A stretch of DNA of 64,000 nt from Dictyobacter kobayashii (GCF_003967555.1 NZ_BIFS01000002.1:1922001-1986000); one strand, 5' to 3'; shown: positions 8,026 to 17,149, numbered from the stretch's first letter. The notes: generated from the sequence alone by a model not told the origin. Program-made: numbers and translations.

Positions 8026-8802
8026 TCAGGCTAGATGGACCTCAAGTCCTAACTCGCGCAGGTTCTGGACTGTCGAAAGCGGCGTTTGGTCGTCGGTTAC
8101 GATGGTGTGCACGGCCGTGATAGGGGCAACAACACCTGTGGCAACCTTATCGAATTTGTTATGGTCGGCGACAAGGATGACCTTGCGTGCGCACTGAATG
8201 ATGACACGATCAGTGTTTGTTTCCAGTGGATCGACATTGGTTAAGCCATCCTGCAGGCTAATGGCGCGCATTGAGATGATGGCTTTATCGGCGCGTAAAT
8301 CCTTGAGGGTCTGTTCGACAATATGACCGATCATGGAGAGTTCTGAATGCCGGATCACGCCACCGGTTATGATTAAGGTAATGTTTTCATTGCCGGCGAG
8401 TTGATGGGCTACATTAAGTGCATTAGTGATGACAGTCAGGTTCTTCTTGTTGTAAAGATGGCGTGCAACCTCAAGGGTGGTTGTGCCGGAGCCAAGAAAT
8501 ATAGTCTCGCCATCCTGAATCAACGACGCGGCCATCTGCCCGATGCGGCGTTTTTCATCGATATTTTCGGTCACGCGTTGTAAGATCGGTGGCTCCGTAG
8601 TCGTCGAGGTGGCCACACTTACGCCGCCATGCTCACGGCGCACCCGGCCTATCGACTCCAGCTTTTTAAGGTCGCGACGAATGGTGGGCTCACTTACGCC
8701 CAACTGTTCGCTCAATTCTGTCACACGGATATGCTGACGTTCCTGGAGGATAAGCTCAATTTGTTGGAGTCTCTCAGTCGTTAGTTGCATCTCTGCACCC
8801 AT
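8026..8802 (-). CDS. DeoR-family sugar-phosphate-responsive regulator
   Basis: A 258-residue repressor of the DeoR family. The N-terminal winged helix-turn-helix (residues about 8-60) contains IRVTELSEQLGVSEPTIRRD; the C-terminal sensor domain, which binds a sugar phosphate in this family, starts with DEKRRIGQMAASLI and contains IFLGSGTTTLEVARHL, the phosphate-binding loop region. It is divergent from the five-gene tagatose-type operon and is the likely regulator of it, with an intermediate such as a tagatose or galactosamine phosphate as inducer. The start is the ATG at 8802 after AAGAG; the ATG four codons later (8790) is also possible. Confidence 0.9.
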   Translation of the reverse strand: MGAEMQLTTERLQQIELILQERQHIRVTELSEQLGVSEPTIRRDLKKLESIGRVRREHGGVSVATSTTTEPPILQRVTENIDEKRRIGQMAASLIQDGETIFLGSGTTTLEVARHLYNKKNLTVITNALNVAHQLAGNENITLIITGGVIRHSELSMIGHIVEQTLKDLRADKAIISMRAISLQDGLTNVDPLETNTDRVIIQCARKVILVADHNKFDKVATGVVAPITAVHTIVTDDQTPLSTVQNLRELGLEVHLA

Positions 8803-9026
8803 TTCAATACTCTTCTTTCCACCAGTTGTAGTTCTCCTCTCAAAGACTCCACTACTCGCTTACAAATAATCCTCACGTATCTATGTGAAGAGCATACAAA
8901 GAGATGCTTATATATAGCCATCTCGATACTGATCGTTTTAATGATCGCATTTGATTGTGATTATAGGGTAGAAAATAACTTTATGTCAAGGTTATGATTA
9001 AAATTGATTGAATTTGTGCAAGAGGC

Positions 9027-9063
9027 TTGACAATCAGGAATTTAAATGGTATTTTCGAAAATA
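9027..9063 (+). promoter_or_regulatory. promoter with overlapping palindromic operator for the sugar operon
   Basis: TTGACA (9027-9032), a 17-base spacer and TATTTT (9050-9055) form a rightward promoter. The -10 box is the first half of a perfect 14-bp palindrome, TATTTTCGAAAATA (9050-9063), an obvious operator for the divergent DeoR repressor. GATTGAATTTG occurs on both sides at 9006-9016 and 9088-9098 and may be further binding sites. The leader to the ATG at 9202 is about 140 bases. Confidence 0.65.
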
Positions 9064-9201
9064 AATGATCAATAATTGTTCTTTTATGATTGAATTTGAT
9101 CGATATTTATTTTCGGGTTATCGAAGGGATCGCAATTACCGGTACAAAAGGATAAAGAGTATCTTAATTTGGATCTGGCTGTTACAAGAAAGGAAATCTT
9201 G

Positions 9202-10446
9202 ATGAAACCTGTCACACTGCTAATTATTGGCGCTGGTAGTAGAGGAAAGACGTATGCTGGATATGCTCAACAACATCCTGACCAGGCACAGGTGGTAGGT
9301 GTGGCGGATCCACGTGATTATTACCGCACGCACCTGGCCGCAGAGCATCATATTGCGCCGGAAAATGTTGTTGCCGATTGGCAGCAGCTGGCTGAGCGAC
9401 CTAAATTTGCTGACGCGGTCGTGATTGCCACACCGGATGTGTTGCATAGGGACCCCGCCGTTGCCTTCGCCAATCAAGGCTATGACATTCTACTGGAGAA
9501 GCCTCTGGCGCCCGATGCGGATAGTTGCCGCAGCATCGTTGAGGCGGTGCAGGTGAACAAGAGCATCTTTGCAGTGGGACATGTAATGCGCTACACGGCC
9601 TATACGCAGCGTTTAAAAGCCCTGCTCATGTCAGGTTTGATCGGCGATATCGTGAGCGTTCAGCACCTGGAACCAGTTGGCTACTGGCATTATGCGCACT
9701 CATTTGTGCGTGGTAACTGGAGCAACGAATCCAGGTCTTCATTTATGCTGCTGGCAAAGTCCTGCCACGATATCGATTGGCTACGCTATATCATAGGCCA
9801 GCGCTGTGTGCAGGTCTCCTCCTTTGGCTCCTTGCTGCACTTTAGAAAAGAACAGAAGCCAGCTGCCGCCGGGGATGCGAAACGTTGTCTGGACTGCGCG
9901 TACGAGAATCAATGTCCCTATTCAGCGAAGCGCTTTTACCTCAAACGCTTACAAGGAGGAAGTCAAAGCTGGCCTTTAGATGTTATTACGACCGATTTCT
10001 CTGAAGCAGGTGTATTGGAGGCACTACGCAACGGTCCCTATGGACGCTGTGTCTATGAGAGCGATAACGATGTGGTCGATCACCAGGTGGTCAATTTAGA
10101 GTATGAGAATGGCGCGACCGCCTCGTTTACCATGATCGCCACCAGCGAGACCCGCGATCGCGAGACGATCATTTTCGGTACTCGAGGCGAGATACGCGGC
10201 AATGGACATAAGATTGTGCACTATGATTTTTTGACCGAAGAGACCCGTGAATATGAGATTGAGCGTTTGGATGAGGCGAGTGGACATGGTGGAGGTGATT
10301 ATAAATTGATGCAAAGTTTTGTGGCGGCCGTTGACCAGCGTGATCCCAGCAAGATCCTTTCTGGCTCGGCGGAATCGTTAGAGACCCACCTGACCGTTTT
10401 CGCTGCTGAGCAGGCGCGCCGCGAAAAGCGTGGTGTTGCAGTATAG
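9202..10446 (+). CDS. Gfo/Idh/MocA family NAD(P)-dependent oxidoreductase
   Basis: A 414-residue sugar dehydrogenase-type protein. The Rossmann fold opens with LLIIGAGSRGKTYA, the conserved EKPLAPD loop lies near residue 107 with its lysine, and the C-terminal alpha/beta domain contains AKSCHDIDWLRYIIG, which includes the D-x-x-x-H-like region of the family. An unusual cysteine cluster, RCLDCAYENQCPYSA near residue 230, could bind metal. The ATG at 9202 follows AAGGAAATCTT. As the first gene of an operon with a ROK kinase, SIS protein, PfkB kinase and LacD aldolase it probably oxidises or epimerises the incoming sugar or a glycoside; the exact substrate is unknown. Confidence 0.85.
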   Translation: MKPVTLLIIGAGSRGKTYAGYAQQHPDQAQVVGVADPRDYYRTHLAAEHHIAPENVVADWQQLAERPKFADAVVIATPDVLHRDPAVAFANQGYDILLEKPLAPDADSCRSIVEAVQVNKSIFAVGHVMRYTAYTQRLKALLMSGLIGDIVSVQHLEPVGYWHYAHSFVRGNWSNESRSSFMLLAKSCHDIDWLRYIIGQRCVQVSSFGSLLHFRKEQKPAAAGDAKRCLDCAYENQCPYSAKRFYLKRLQGGSQSWPLDVITTDFSEAGVLEALRNGPYGRCVYESDNDVVDHQVVNLEYENGATASFTMIATSETRDRETIIFGTRGEIRGNGHKIVHYDFLTEETREYEIERLDEASGHGGGDYKLMQSFVAAVDQRDPSKILSGSAESLETHLTVFAAEQARREKRGVAV

Positions 10447-10465
10447 AACGTAGCGGGGAAGATAT

Positions 10466-11539
10466 ATGCAGCAAGTACAGCGGGTTAACGAAGCGCGTGA
10501 GCCCGATGCATTGATGATTGGCGTGGATGTAGGGGGAACCAAGATTGCTGCCGGTATCGTGGATACGAATGGTCAGGTCGAGGGTCGTATACAGATTCCG
10601 ACCGATACCAGCGATGTTGAGCATACCTTGCAATCTATCGCATGCGCGATCAGGTCCACGCTTGAGGCGGCCGGGACTCCACTCGCGCGCGTCAAAGCTG
10701 TTGGGCTGGGTATTCCCGGTATGGTTGATCCAGAGCAGGGGGTATGCCTGCTCTCGGTCAACCTGGGCTGGCAAAATGTAGCGGTTCAGCGCTGGCTTGA
10801 GCAGGAGCTTGGTGTTCCTTGCGCTATCGATAACGATGTTAGCGCCGCGACGCTGGGCGAGAGCATTTATGGCGCTGGAAAAGGGTTGCAGAACATGGTG
10901 TACCTTAGCCTGGGGACGGGCGTGGCAGCCAGAGCGATTATTGATGGCTGGCTCTATCGTGGGGCGCATGGTATGGCGGGCGAGATCGGGCATCTGGTGG
11001 TGATGCCCGATGGTCCTGTTTGCCGCTGTGGGGCGCGCGGTTGCCTGGAAGCACTCGCCGCCGGGCCCGCCCTGGCGTTGGCCGCCCAGAATGCTATCGC
11101 GGAAGGGAAGGCAACGCAGCTACAAACCTATCAACGACAACATGAGATCATCCGCTCCGAGCATATCTTTGCGGCGGCCAGCGCTAATGACGCGCTGTCA
11201 CTACAAATTTTGCGCGAGGCGGGCGAGCATATTGCATATGGCATCTACCTGCTGGTGATGACCTTTGATCCGCAACTTGTCGTCATTGGCGGTGGCCTGG
11301 CCATCGAGCAAAGCCCATTGCTGATAGCCATACAGGCCAGGATTGCTCACCTGTTAGGGCAATCTCCAGTTGGTCGGGCGATGCTCAGTACCGAGGCGAT
11401 CCAGGTTACTAACATGCAACGCGACGCTGCAATTGTAGGTGCAGCAGCGTTGGTCGCGCAAGACAAAAGGAAGAAACAAGGAGCTTGTGCTTATGAGCAA
11501 TATAGAACAATTAATTACTTCTATCCCCGGTGGCTATGA
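10466..11539 (+). CDS. ROK-family sugar kinase
   Basis: A 357-residue kinase that phosphorylates a hexose or amino sugar with ATP. The N-terminal phosphate loop is GVDVGGTKIAAGIVD; the substrate/catalytic region has AIDNDVSAATLGE; the ROK zinc motif appears as HLVVMPDGPVCRCGARGCLEALAAG near residues 175-200, with His and three cysteines as ligands. GAGKGLQNMVYLSLGTGV is the second nucleotide-binding loop. It starts after GGGGAAG and overlaps the next gene by 47 bases, so the two are translationally linked. In this operon a GlcNAc/GalNAc or glucose-type kinase is plausible. Confidence 0.88.
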   Translation: MQQVQRVNEAREPDALMIGVDVGGTKIAAGIVDTNGQVEGRIQIPTDTSDVEHTLQSIACAIRSTLEAAGTPLARVKAVGLGIPGMVDPEQGVCLLSVNLGWQNVAVQRWLEQELGVPCAIDNDVSAATLGESIYGAGKGLQNMVYLSLGTGVAARAIIDGWLYRGAHGMAGEIGHLVVMPDGPVCRCGARGCLEALAAGPALALAAQNAIAEGKATQLQTYQRQHEIIRSEHIFAAASANDALSLQILREAGEHIAYGIYLLVMTFDPQLVVIGGGLAIEQSPLLIAIQARIAHLLGQSPVGRAMLSTEAIQVTNMQRDAAIVGAAALVAQDKRKKQGACAYEQYRTINYFYPRWL

Positions 11540-12584
11540 ATCACATACACTGCATGAAATTTTGACCCAATCCACAGCCTGGATGGCGGCATTGGAGGTG
11601 ATAGCGGCAAAGAAGGATGTCATCCAGGCGCTCTGGAAGGCAGATCAGTTCTCTGAGGTACTGGTCACAGGCTGTGGTTCAACATATTATCTCTCGCAAG
11701 CTGTGGCGCCCCTCTTGCAACAACAGCTTGGGGTACGTGCCCACGCAGTGCCAGCCTCTGAATTGTTATTTTTTCCTACCACCGTTGTGCTACCTGGCAG
11801 TAACCCGTTGTTGTTGGCGATCTCGCGCTCAGGCCACACGACTGAGACCATACGCGCTACACAGGCATTTAAGAAACAGTACAACGGACCGGTGATCACT
11901 ATTGGGTGCTATCCCGAGGCGGAACTGGTGGGCTTGAGCGACCTGGCGCTGATAATAGATGAAGGGCAGGAACAGAGTGTGGTACAGACGCGCTCCTTCA
12001 GTGCCATGCTGGTCGCTGCTCAGGCCGCCATTGCCCTGGCCCACGAGCCCCAATTCGAGCACATGCAAACATTGCCGCTCCTGGGAGAGCAACTAATCGC
12101 TGCATATCATGACCTGGCGCAACGTCTGGGTGGGGACAAACAGATTGAACGCTTCTATTTTCTAGGTTCTGGTTTGCAATATGGCCTGGCCTCTGAAGTG
12201 AACTTGAAGATGAAAGAGATGTCCCTCTCCGTCTCCGAAGCCTTTCATTTTATGGAGTTCCGCCACGGACCAATGTCGATGGTTAACGAGCATACGCTGG
12301 TGGTGGGTTTACTGTCAGATGAGGCTCGGGACCACGAGCTCACCGTGCTGCGCGAGATGCGTGCCCTGGGTGGTCAGACACTGGCCCTCTCTGAACAAGA
12401 TGTGCCCACAACAGATGTCGATTTCGCGGTGAGCTTTAATTCTGGATTGCTGGCAGCGAATCGCGGTGTCCTGTATCTGCCGTTCTTGCAACTGATGGGG
12501 TACTACCGGGCACGTGCGAACGGCCAGACACCTGACTCCCCGCATAATCTGACCGCTGTCGTTGTGCTGGATGGGGAGAAATAA
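11493..12584 (+). CDS. SIS-domain sugar isomerase/deaminase (AgaS/GlmS-like)
   Basis: A 363-residue protein with two SIS domains like the isomerase half of GlmS and the AgaS/FrlB group, without a glutaminase domain. The first domain shows VTGCGSTYYLSQAVAP and the S-R-S-G-x-T phosphate-sugar motif as ISRSGHTTET; the second has FLGSGLQYGLASEVNLKMKEMSL and EFRHGPMSMV. Proteins of this type convert amino-sugar 6-phosphates to keto-sugar phosphates, in AgaS galactosamine 6-phosphate to tagatose 6-phosphate. The tagatose kinase and aldolase genes right behind it fit that role. The start is the ATG at 11493, with AGGAG nine bases before it inside the ROK gene. Confidence 0.85.
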   Translation: MSNIEQLITSIPGGYESHTLHEILTQSTAWMAALEVIAAKKDVIQALWKADQFSEVLVTGCGSTYYLSQAVAPLLQQQLGVRAHAVPASELLFFPTTVVLPGSNPLLLAISRSGHTTETIRATQAFKKQYNGPVITIGCYPEAELVGLSDLALIIDEGQEQSVVQTRSFSAMLVAAQAAIALAHEPQFEHMQTLPLLGEQLIAAYHDLAQRLGGDKQIERFYFLGSGLQYGLASEVNLKMKEMSLSVSEAFHFMEFRHGPMSMVNEHTLVVGLLSDEARDHELTVLREMRALGGQTLALSEQDVPTTDVDFAVSFNSGLLAANRGVLYLPFLQLMGYYRARANGQTPDSPHNLTAVVVLDGEK

Positions 12585-12587
12585 CGC

Positions 12588-13523
12588 ATGATCGTTACTG
12601 TCGTTCCTAATCCCGCTCTGGACAAGACAATGGTATTGCCGGATTTTACCATTGGGAAGATACATCGCGCCAAAGAGGTGATGACCCTGGCCGGAGGAAA
12701 AGGCTTTAACTTTGCCAGGGCGCTACGAACACTTGGTGTGCAGACGACAGTAGTTGGTCCAATTGGAGGCCATGCGGGACAGCAGTTGCTTGCTCTGGCC
12801 GCGCAAGAGGGTTTGATCGTTGATGCGCAGAAAGTGGAGGCAGAGCTTCGTACCTGTCTGACAATTGTTGATCCTGCAGCGGACTATAGATTGACAGAGA
12901 TCTATGAGCAGGGAGTGGCTGTGACACCTGATGAATGGTATGCGCTTGTGCATCGTGTTGGCCTGCTACTCTCAAAGGCGCAGTTTCTGGTAATTAACGG
13001 GAGCTTCCCACCGGGAACACCAGAGGATGGTTTGGTCGCGCTATTGCAGCAAGCAAAGATGCATAGCGTCCCTGTCTTGTTGGATACGCATGGCGCTCAG
13101 CTTCCTGCAGCGCTAGCCTTGGAACCAGCGCTCCTAAAGATTAACCAGTTTGAAGCTGCGGAAGCGACCGGGCTACGTATCGATACGCCAGGAGCAGCCT
13201 TAGAGGCCGCCGCAGCATTACAGAGACTTGGAGCGCAAGCGGTCGTAATCACGCTAGGCAAAGCCGGTGTAGTTGGCCGTTCACACGCTAAGCAGAGCTT
13301 TGGCTGGTCTTGTCCCAGCGTTCCCGCTATCTGTTCCACTGGTAGTGGCGATAGCCTGCTAGCAGGCATCGTCGCTGACCTCGTCCGTGGGCAGCCACTG
13401 GCGCAAGCTGCTCGCCTTGGAGCTGCCGCCGGCGTTGCCAACACCTTACAGCTTGGAGCCGGACGTTTTACACAGCAGCAAATCGCCAAAATCCTGCCCC
13501 AAATCCGAAGCATCTCTGAATAG
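12588..13523 (+). CDS. PfkB-family kinase (tagatose-6-phosphate kinase / 1-phosphofructokinase type)
   Basis: A 311-residue PfkB kinase. The N-terminal VTVVPNPALDKT and AGGKGFNFARALRTLG are the sugar-binding signature of the LacC/FruK branch, and the C-terminal PAICSTGSGDSLLAGIVADL is PfkB signature 2 with the catalytic Asp. It phosphorylates a ketohexose phosphate at C1 or C6. Placed between an AgaS-like protein and LacD it most likely makes tagatose 1,6-bisphosphate. It begins three bases after the previous stop with GGGGAG upstream, so it is co-translated with the SIS gene. Confidence 0.88.
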   Translation: MIVTVVPNPALDKTMVLPDFTIGKIHRAKEVMTLAGGKGFNFARALRTLGVQTTVVGPIGGHAGQQLLALAAQEGLIVDAQKVEAELRTCLTIVDPAADYRLTEIYEQGVAVTPDEWYALVHRVGLLLSKAQFLVINGSFPPGTPEDGLVALLQQAKMHSVPVLLDTHGAQLPAALALEPALLKINQFEAAEATGLRIDTPGAALEAAAALQRLGAQAVVITLGKAGVVGRSHAKQSFGWSCPSVPAICSTGSGDSLLAGIVADLVRGQPLAQAARLGAAAGVANTLQLGAGRFTQQQIAKILPQIRSISE

Positions 13524-13564
13524 ACACCAATTTTTTGGCTTGAAGAAAGAAGGATAAAAAAACA

Positions 13565-14587
13565 ATGGTGCAGATCAGTCGTGGTAAATTTGAGAACATC
13601 AAAGCCTGCGCCAATGACAAAGGCATCATTGCCGCCGTCGCTATGGATCAGCGCGGCTCTCTCAAGAAGAGTATCAATAGCTTAAAGGAAGGATATGGAA
13701 CAGCAGCCACCATCTCGACGTTTAAGAGCAAGGTAGTACAGGTACTGACACGTTACGCAAGCGCTGTTCTCCTGGACCCCGAATATGGTTTAGCGGCCTT
13801 GGGTGAACGAGCTTCGGGTTGTGGAGCGCTGCTCTCCTATGAAGTGACCGGCTACGATGCGAACGCAGTGGGGCGTCTTCCTCGCTTGCTTCCGCAATGG
13901 AGCGCACGGCGACTGATAGAGGCTGGCACAAACGTCGTCAAGATTTTACTCTATTATAATCCCGCCGACGAAGCCTGGATCAATGATATCAAGCGCGCAT
14001 TTGTCGAGCGCGTGGGTGATGAATGCAAAGCCCTGGATATCCCTTTTTTCCTCGAACCGCTTGCCTATGACAATGTCTATCAGGAGAAGAGCCTCGAGTT
14101 CGCGCGTCTGAAGCCAGGTTATGTACGGTCCATTATGGAGGAGTTTTCGCAACCCCGCTACGGTATTGATATGCTCAAGGTTGAGGTTCCCATCAACTGC
14201 ACCTATCTGGTCGGGAGCCTGGCGTACAAAGGTAGCGAGGTGGCTTATGAACGTACAGCCGCGATAGAGCATTTTCAGGCCGCCGCCGCTGCTGTGAAGA
14301 TCCCCTTTATCTATTTAAGCGGCGGCGTCGATGATGCCGTGTTCCGCGAGACACTGGAACTGGCCGCAGAAGCGAACGTACCGTTTAGCGGCGTTCTTTG
14401 TGGCCGTGCCACCTGGAAGGGAGGTATTCCTGTCTTTGTGCATGATGGTGAGTCCGCGCTAGAAGAGTGGTTGCTGGACCAGGGCGTGCGGAACATCCAA
14501 TCCCTTGATAATGTGCTGGCCGTGTGCGCGCAGCCCTGGTACACCATCTATGGAGGCATAGATGCTATTGAGGTGATAGATAAATAA
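13565..14587 (+). CDS. lacD: tagatose 1,6-diphosphate aldolase (LacD)
   Basis: A 340-residue class I aldolase that splits tagatose 1,6-bisphosphate into dihydroxyacetone phosphate and glyceraldehyde 3-phosphate. Family features are AAVAMDQRGSLKKSI near residue 22, VLLDPEYGL near 62, LLYYNPAD near 122, and DMLKVEVPINCTYLVG near 195, whose lysine is the expected Schiff-base residue. FIYLSGGVDDAVF and SGVLCGRATWKGG bind the phosphate. AAGGATAAAAAAACA precedes the ATG. It is the last gene of the operon and supplies glycolysis. Confidence 0.92.
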   Translation: MVQISRGKFENIKACANDKGIIAAVAMDQRGSLKKSINSLKEGYGTAATISTFKSKVVQVLTRYASAVLLDPEYGLAALGERASGCGALLSYEVTGYDANAVGRLPRLLPQWSARRLIEAGTNVVKILLYYNPADEAWINDIKRAFVERVGDECKALDIPFFLEPLAYDNVYQEKSLEFARLKPGYVRSIMEEFSQPRYGIDMLKVEVPINCTYLVGSLAYKGSEVAYERTAAIEHFQAAAAAVKIPFIYLSGGVDDAVFRETLELAAEANVPFSGVLCGRATWKGGIPVFVHDGESALEEWLLDQGVRNIQSLDNVLAVCAQPWYTIYGGIDAIEVIDK

Positions 14588-14652
14588 GCACACTAGAAAA
14601 AGCACTCTATGGGTGCGTGGATTTATAGAGGATCATTTAAGGTGAGACCGAT

Positions 14653-14708
14653 GGCGCGACCCGGTTGGATACGTAGGCCACTTCTCGTTGGCCTGACCGG
14701 GCCGCGCC
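14653..14708. terminator. branched hairpin terminator after lacD
   Basis: GGCGCG (14653-14658) pairs with CGCGCC (14703-14708), CCCGGT pairs with ACCGGG inside it, and GGCCA pairs with TGGCC in the centre. It lies between convergent lacD and the SGNH hydrolase gene and probably ends both transcripts. Confidence 0.5.
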
Positions 14709-14756
14709 TGGCTAGATGCTTATATTTCTACGCGACCAGATTACGTGGCACAACTT

Positions 14757-15599
14757 CTAATAACCGGCGGTCTGTTCAAAGGCGTTGGCGATGACCCTGT
14801 AGCCAGCCGCTTTCGCGTGAATATCCTTGAATATGCTACACATCCATGTATAGCTACAAATATTAGGATTGGGGGTTGCAGTACCGCCGAAAGGAGTAAA
14901 CACATCGACGACGGTCGCATAGCCGCTGGCATCCGCTGCCAGGTGCTGGTTGATCTCCAGCGCATATGGCACCATCGTCGGGCAGATATTCTGATAGGGA
15001 TCGTAATAGTTCATCAGAAACAAGTCACCACTACGCTGTCCGTGCACTGTCATGGCGGCGGCCAGCTTCGGCAAGATAACCTGCCTCAGATTTGTATCCA
15101 TTCGCGCCAGATCGCTATTCCACGTCGAGCTGAGCGTACAAGTCGATGTGTTGATATCAGGACGCATGTCGTTGGCCCCGATATCCAGCGTTACCGGGCT
15201 TACGCGGCCCGCCAGGAATTTGAGATACAAGACTGCGGCATTCAGTTGAGAACCGATGTAGGGGAATTTGCGCAGAAATGATACTGAGCAATCTCCATAA
15301 ATCATCGATGTCGTGGTCTCACCAGGGCAAGCCATATTTGCATACCCTGTCGTACCATGGCTCTTGAGATTCGCGTAAAAGTCGTCAGCATAGCCATGAC
15401 TGAAGTCTAAATCGGGCTGAAATCCATAAGCGAGAGAATCACCAACTGCCAGATAATTGGCTTTGGGGCCAACGAGGGCTGGCTGTGTCGTAGCATGGGT
15501 GGCGGCAAATGCTGAGGGGGTTGGGAGTAAAAGCAGGCTTAATACGAAAACGGCTGGCGCAACGATGCGGATAAGAGGCTTCATCATGCCTTTGAGCAT
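14757..15599 (-). CDS. secreted SGNH/GDSL hydrolase (esterase/lipase)
   Basis: A 280-residue exported esterase. A signal peptide (MMKPLIRIVAPAVFVLSLLLL, ending at AFAA) occupies residues 1-32. SGNH block I is seen as LAVGDSLAYGF with the catalytic Ser; block II and III residues are in ANMACPGETT and DIGANDMRPD (the Asn of the GxND motif); block V is HAKAAGYRVIA, with the catalytic His and Asp three residues apart in DIHA. Several cysteine pairs suggest disulphides. The ATG at 15599 has AAGGAGG five bases upstream and is preferred over an earlier frame start. The natural ester substrate is unknown. Confidence 0.88.
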   Translation of the reverse strand: MLKGMMKPLIRIVAPAVFVLSLLLLPTPSAFAATHATTQPALVGPKANYLAVGDSLAYGFQPDLDFSHGYADDFYANLKSHGTTGYANMACPGETTTSMIYGDCSVSFLRKFPYIGSQLNAAVLYLKFLAGRVSPVTLDIGANDMRPDINTSTCTLSSTWNSDLARMDTNLRQVILPKLAAAMTVHGQRSGDLFLMNYYDPYQNICPTMVPYALEINQHLAADASGYATVVDVFTPFGGTATPNPNICSYTWMCSIFKDIHAKAAGYRVIANAFEQTAGY

Positions 15600-16138
15600 A
15601 TTTTCCTCCTTGAAAAGATATACCGATCTGGCACTTAAATGAAGATTATACAAGTGGCAATAACTCTAGAGAGAAGAGAAATGTACGCATCCACTTCATA
15701 GTATAAACGTAAAAGAGTAGAATTACAAGTTTATAACGTATCTAAAAATACAAAAGAGTATAATTATAATTTTTATTATACATAACCATAGGCTTATATT
15801 ATACTGTAGTAATGTATATTTAAGTAATTTAATTTAAATAAGATGTAAATAATTATAAGCATAATTAAACTACCAAAATATGTTATATTTGATATTTCAT
15901 TCATGTCAGTTCTCAGGCATGCGGCGTTTGATGTGTTCGACGCGAGAAGCATTATGCTCGGTGTGGGATCTGGTGAAGCTGGCTTCATGCTTCCATTGAA
16001 GCCAGGTCATGTTCCTATGAGAGCAAGGTGGAAGAAGTTTTTTTGAGCGAATTTTTGTATACTGTTTCTACTTGCAAAATGCAAATAGAAACCGGAAAAC
16101 AGCTATACTGTGGTCTGGTGAATAAAAGGAGCCTTCAC
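15600..16138. other. AT-rich intergenic region
   Basis: Bases 15660-15900 are strongly AT-rich and hold no gene. A short hairpin (CTGGCTTCA with TGAAGCCAG, near 15980-16006) lies towards the right end. The promoters of the two divergent genes must be here, but I cannot pick a convincing one. Confidence 0.5.
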
Positions 16139-16966
16139 ATGTCTGAATTGCAAACCTTGTTGGCTGGTCTTGCGTTTGGTGAGTCGCCACGATGGCATGA
16201 GGGCCGTTTGTGGTTCTCTAACTGGGGTACCCAGGAGGTCAGGGCCGTCGATCTGGAGGGCAAGAGCGAAGTCATGCTTCGTGTTCCGACCACCATTCCC
16301 TTTTGCATCGACTGGTTGCCCGATGGTCGCCTGCTCGTTGTCTCAGGGCGCGAAGGACTTCTTTTGCGCAGGGAGCCCGACAGGGAGTTGGTGACCCATG
16401 CCGACCTGCGCGAGCTTGCTGGCACCTGGAACGAGATCGTTGTAGATGGTCGCGGCAACATCTACATCAATGGCGGCGACTTTGATGCTCCCGGCATCAT
16501 TGCGCTGGTCACACCCGATGGATCGGTGCGCCAGGTGGCTGACGACATCGCATTCCCCAATGGGATGGCCGTAACACCCGATAACGTGACGCTAATCGTC
16601 GCTGAGTCTCACGGAAACCGACTCACGGCCTTCGATATTGATGACGACGGCAGCCTGTCGAATCGGCGCGTCTGGGCTGCGCTCGAAGGAGCAGCCCCGG
16701 ACGGCATCTGTCTCGACGCTAAAGGAGCCGTTTGGTACGGAGATGTCCCGAACAAGTGTTGCGTGCGTGTGAGAGAAGGTGGAGAGGTCTTGCAGACGAT
16801 CCATCTCGACCGTGGCTGCTTTGCGTGCATGCTTGGAGGAGAAAATAAGCAAACGCTATTCATGCTGGCAGCCGAGTGGCGTGGTTTTGAGCACATGGCA
16901 GACCAGGCACGCACGGGTCAGGTCCTCATCACCCATGTGTCCATACCAGGTATCGGATGGCCTTAG
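16139..16966 (+). CDS. SMP-30/gluconolactonase/LRE family protein
   Basis: A 275-residue six-bladed beta-propeller lactonase. Landmarks are LAFGESPRWHEGRLWFSNW at the start, where the Glu is the first metal ligand, then WNEIVVDGRGNIYINGG (Asn ligand), AFPNGMAVTPDN, and APDGICLDAKGAVWYGD, where the Asp is the catalytic metal ligand. Members hydrolyse sugar lactones or similar esters with a divalent metal. It uses the ATG at 16139 after AAAAGGAG. It stands alone between the SGNH hydrolase and the GH3 operon, so a part in sugar oxidation is only a suggestion. Confidence 0.88.
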   Translation: MSELQTLLAGLAFGESPRWHEGRLWFSNWGTQEVRAVDLEGKSEVMLRVPTTIPFCIDWLPDGRLLVVSGREGLLLRREPDRELVTHADLRELAGTWNEIVVDGRGNIYINGGDFDAPGIIALVTPDGSVRQVADDIAFPNGMAVTPDNVTLIVAESHGNRLTAFDIDDDGSLSNRRVWAALEGAAPDGICLDAKGAVWYGDVPNKCCVRVREGGEVLQTIHLDRGCFACMLGGENKQTLFMLAAEWRGFEHMADQARTGQVLITHVSIPGIGWP

Positions 16967-17083
16967 ACGAAGAGCGGAGCGGTGCGACCTCACTAGAATG
17001 AAGCAATTCTAGGGAAAGCTCATGATGGGGCCTCCTGCCGCACAGACGGCGAGATGTCAGATGAACGGCTCTCCGGTTTCCCA

Positions 17084-17128
17084 GAGGAAGTGGGAGACAA
17101 GGACCACTGCCCTGCCTCTCACTTCCTC
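17084..17128. terminator. hairpin terminator between convergent genes
   Basis: A 13-bp stem with one G-U pair (17084-17096 with 17116-17128) lies between the SMP-30 gene and the GH3 gene, which converge. Confidence 0.55.
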
Positions 17129-17149
17129 CAAGGATAGAGAGTCCTATAG

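Noticed and set aside
9202..10446. GH109 N-acetylgalactosaminidase identity for the Gfo/Idh/MocA protein
   Set aside because: The fold and NAD motif agree, and GalNAc would suit the operon, but the GH109-specific segments that I know are not visible, so only the broad family is claimed.
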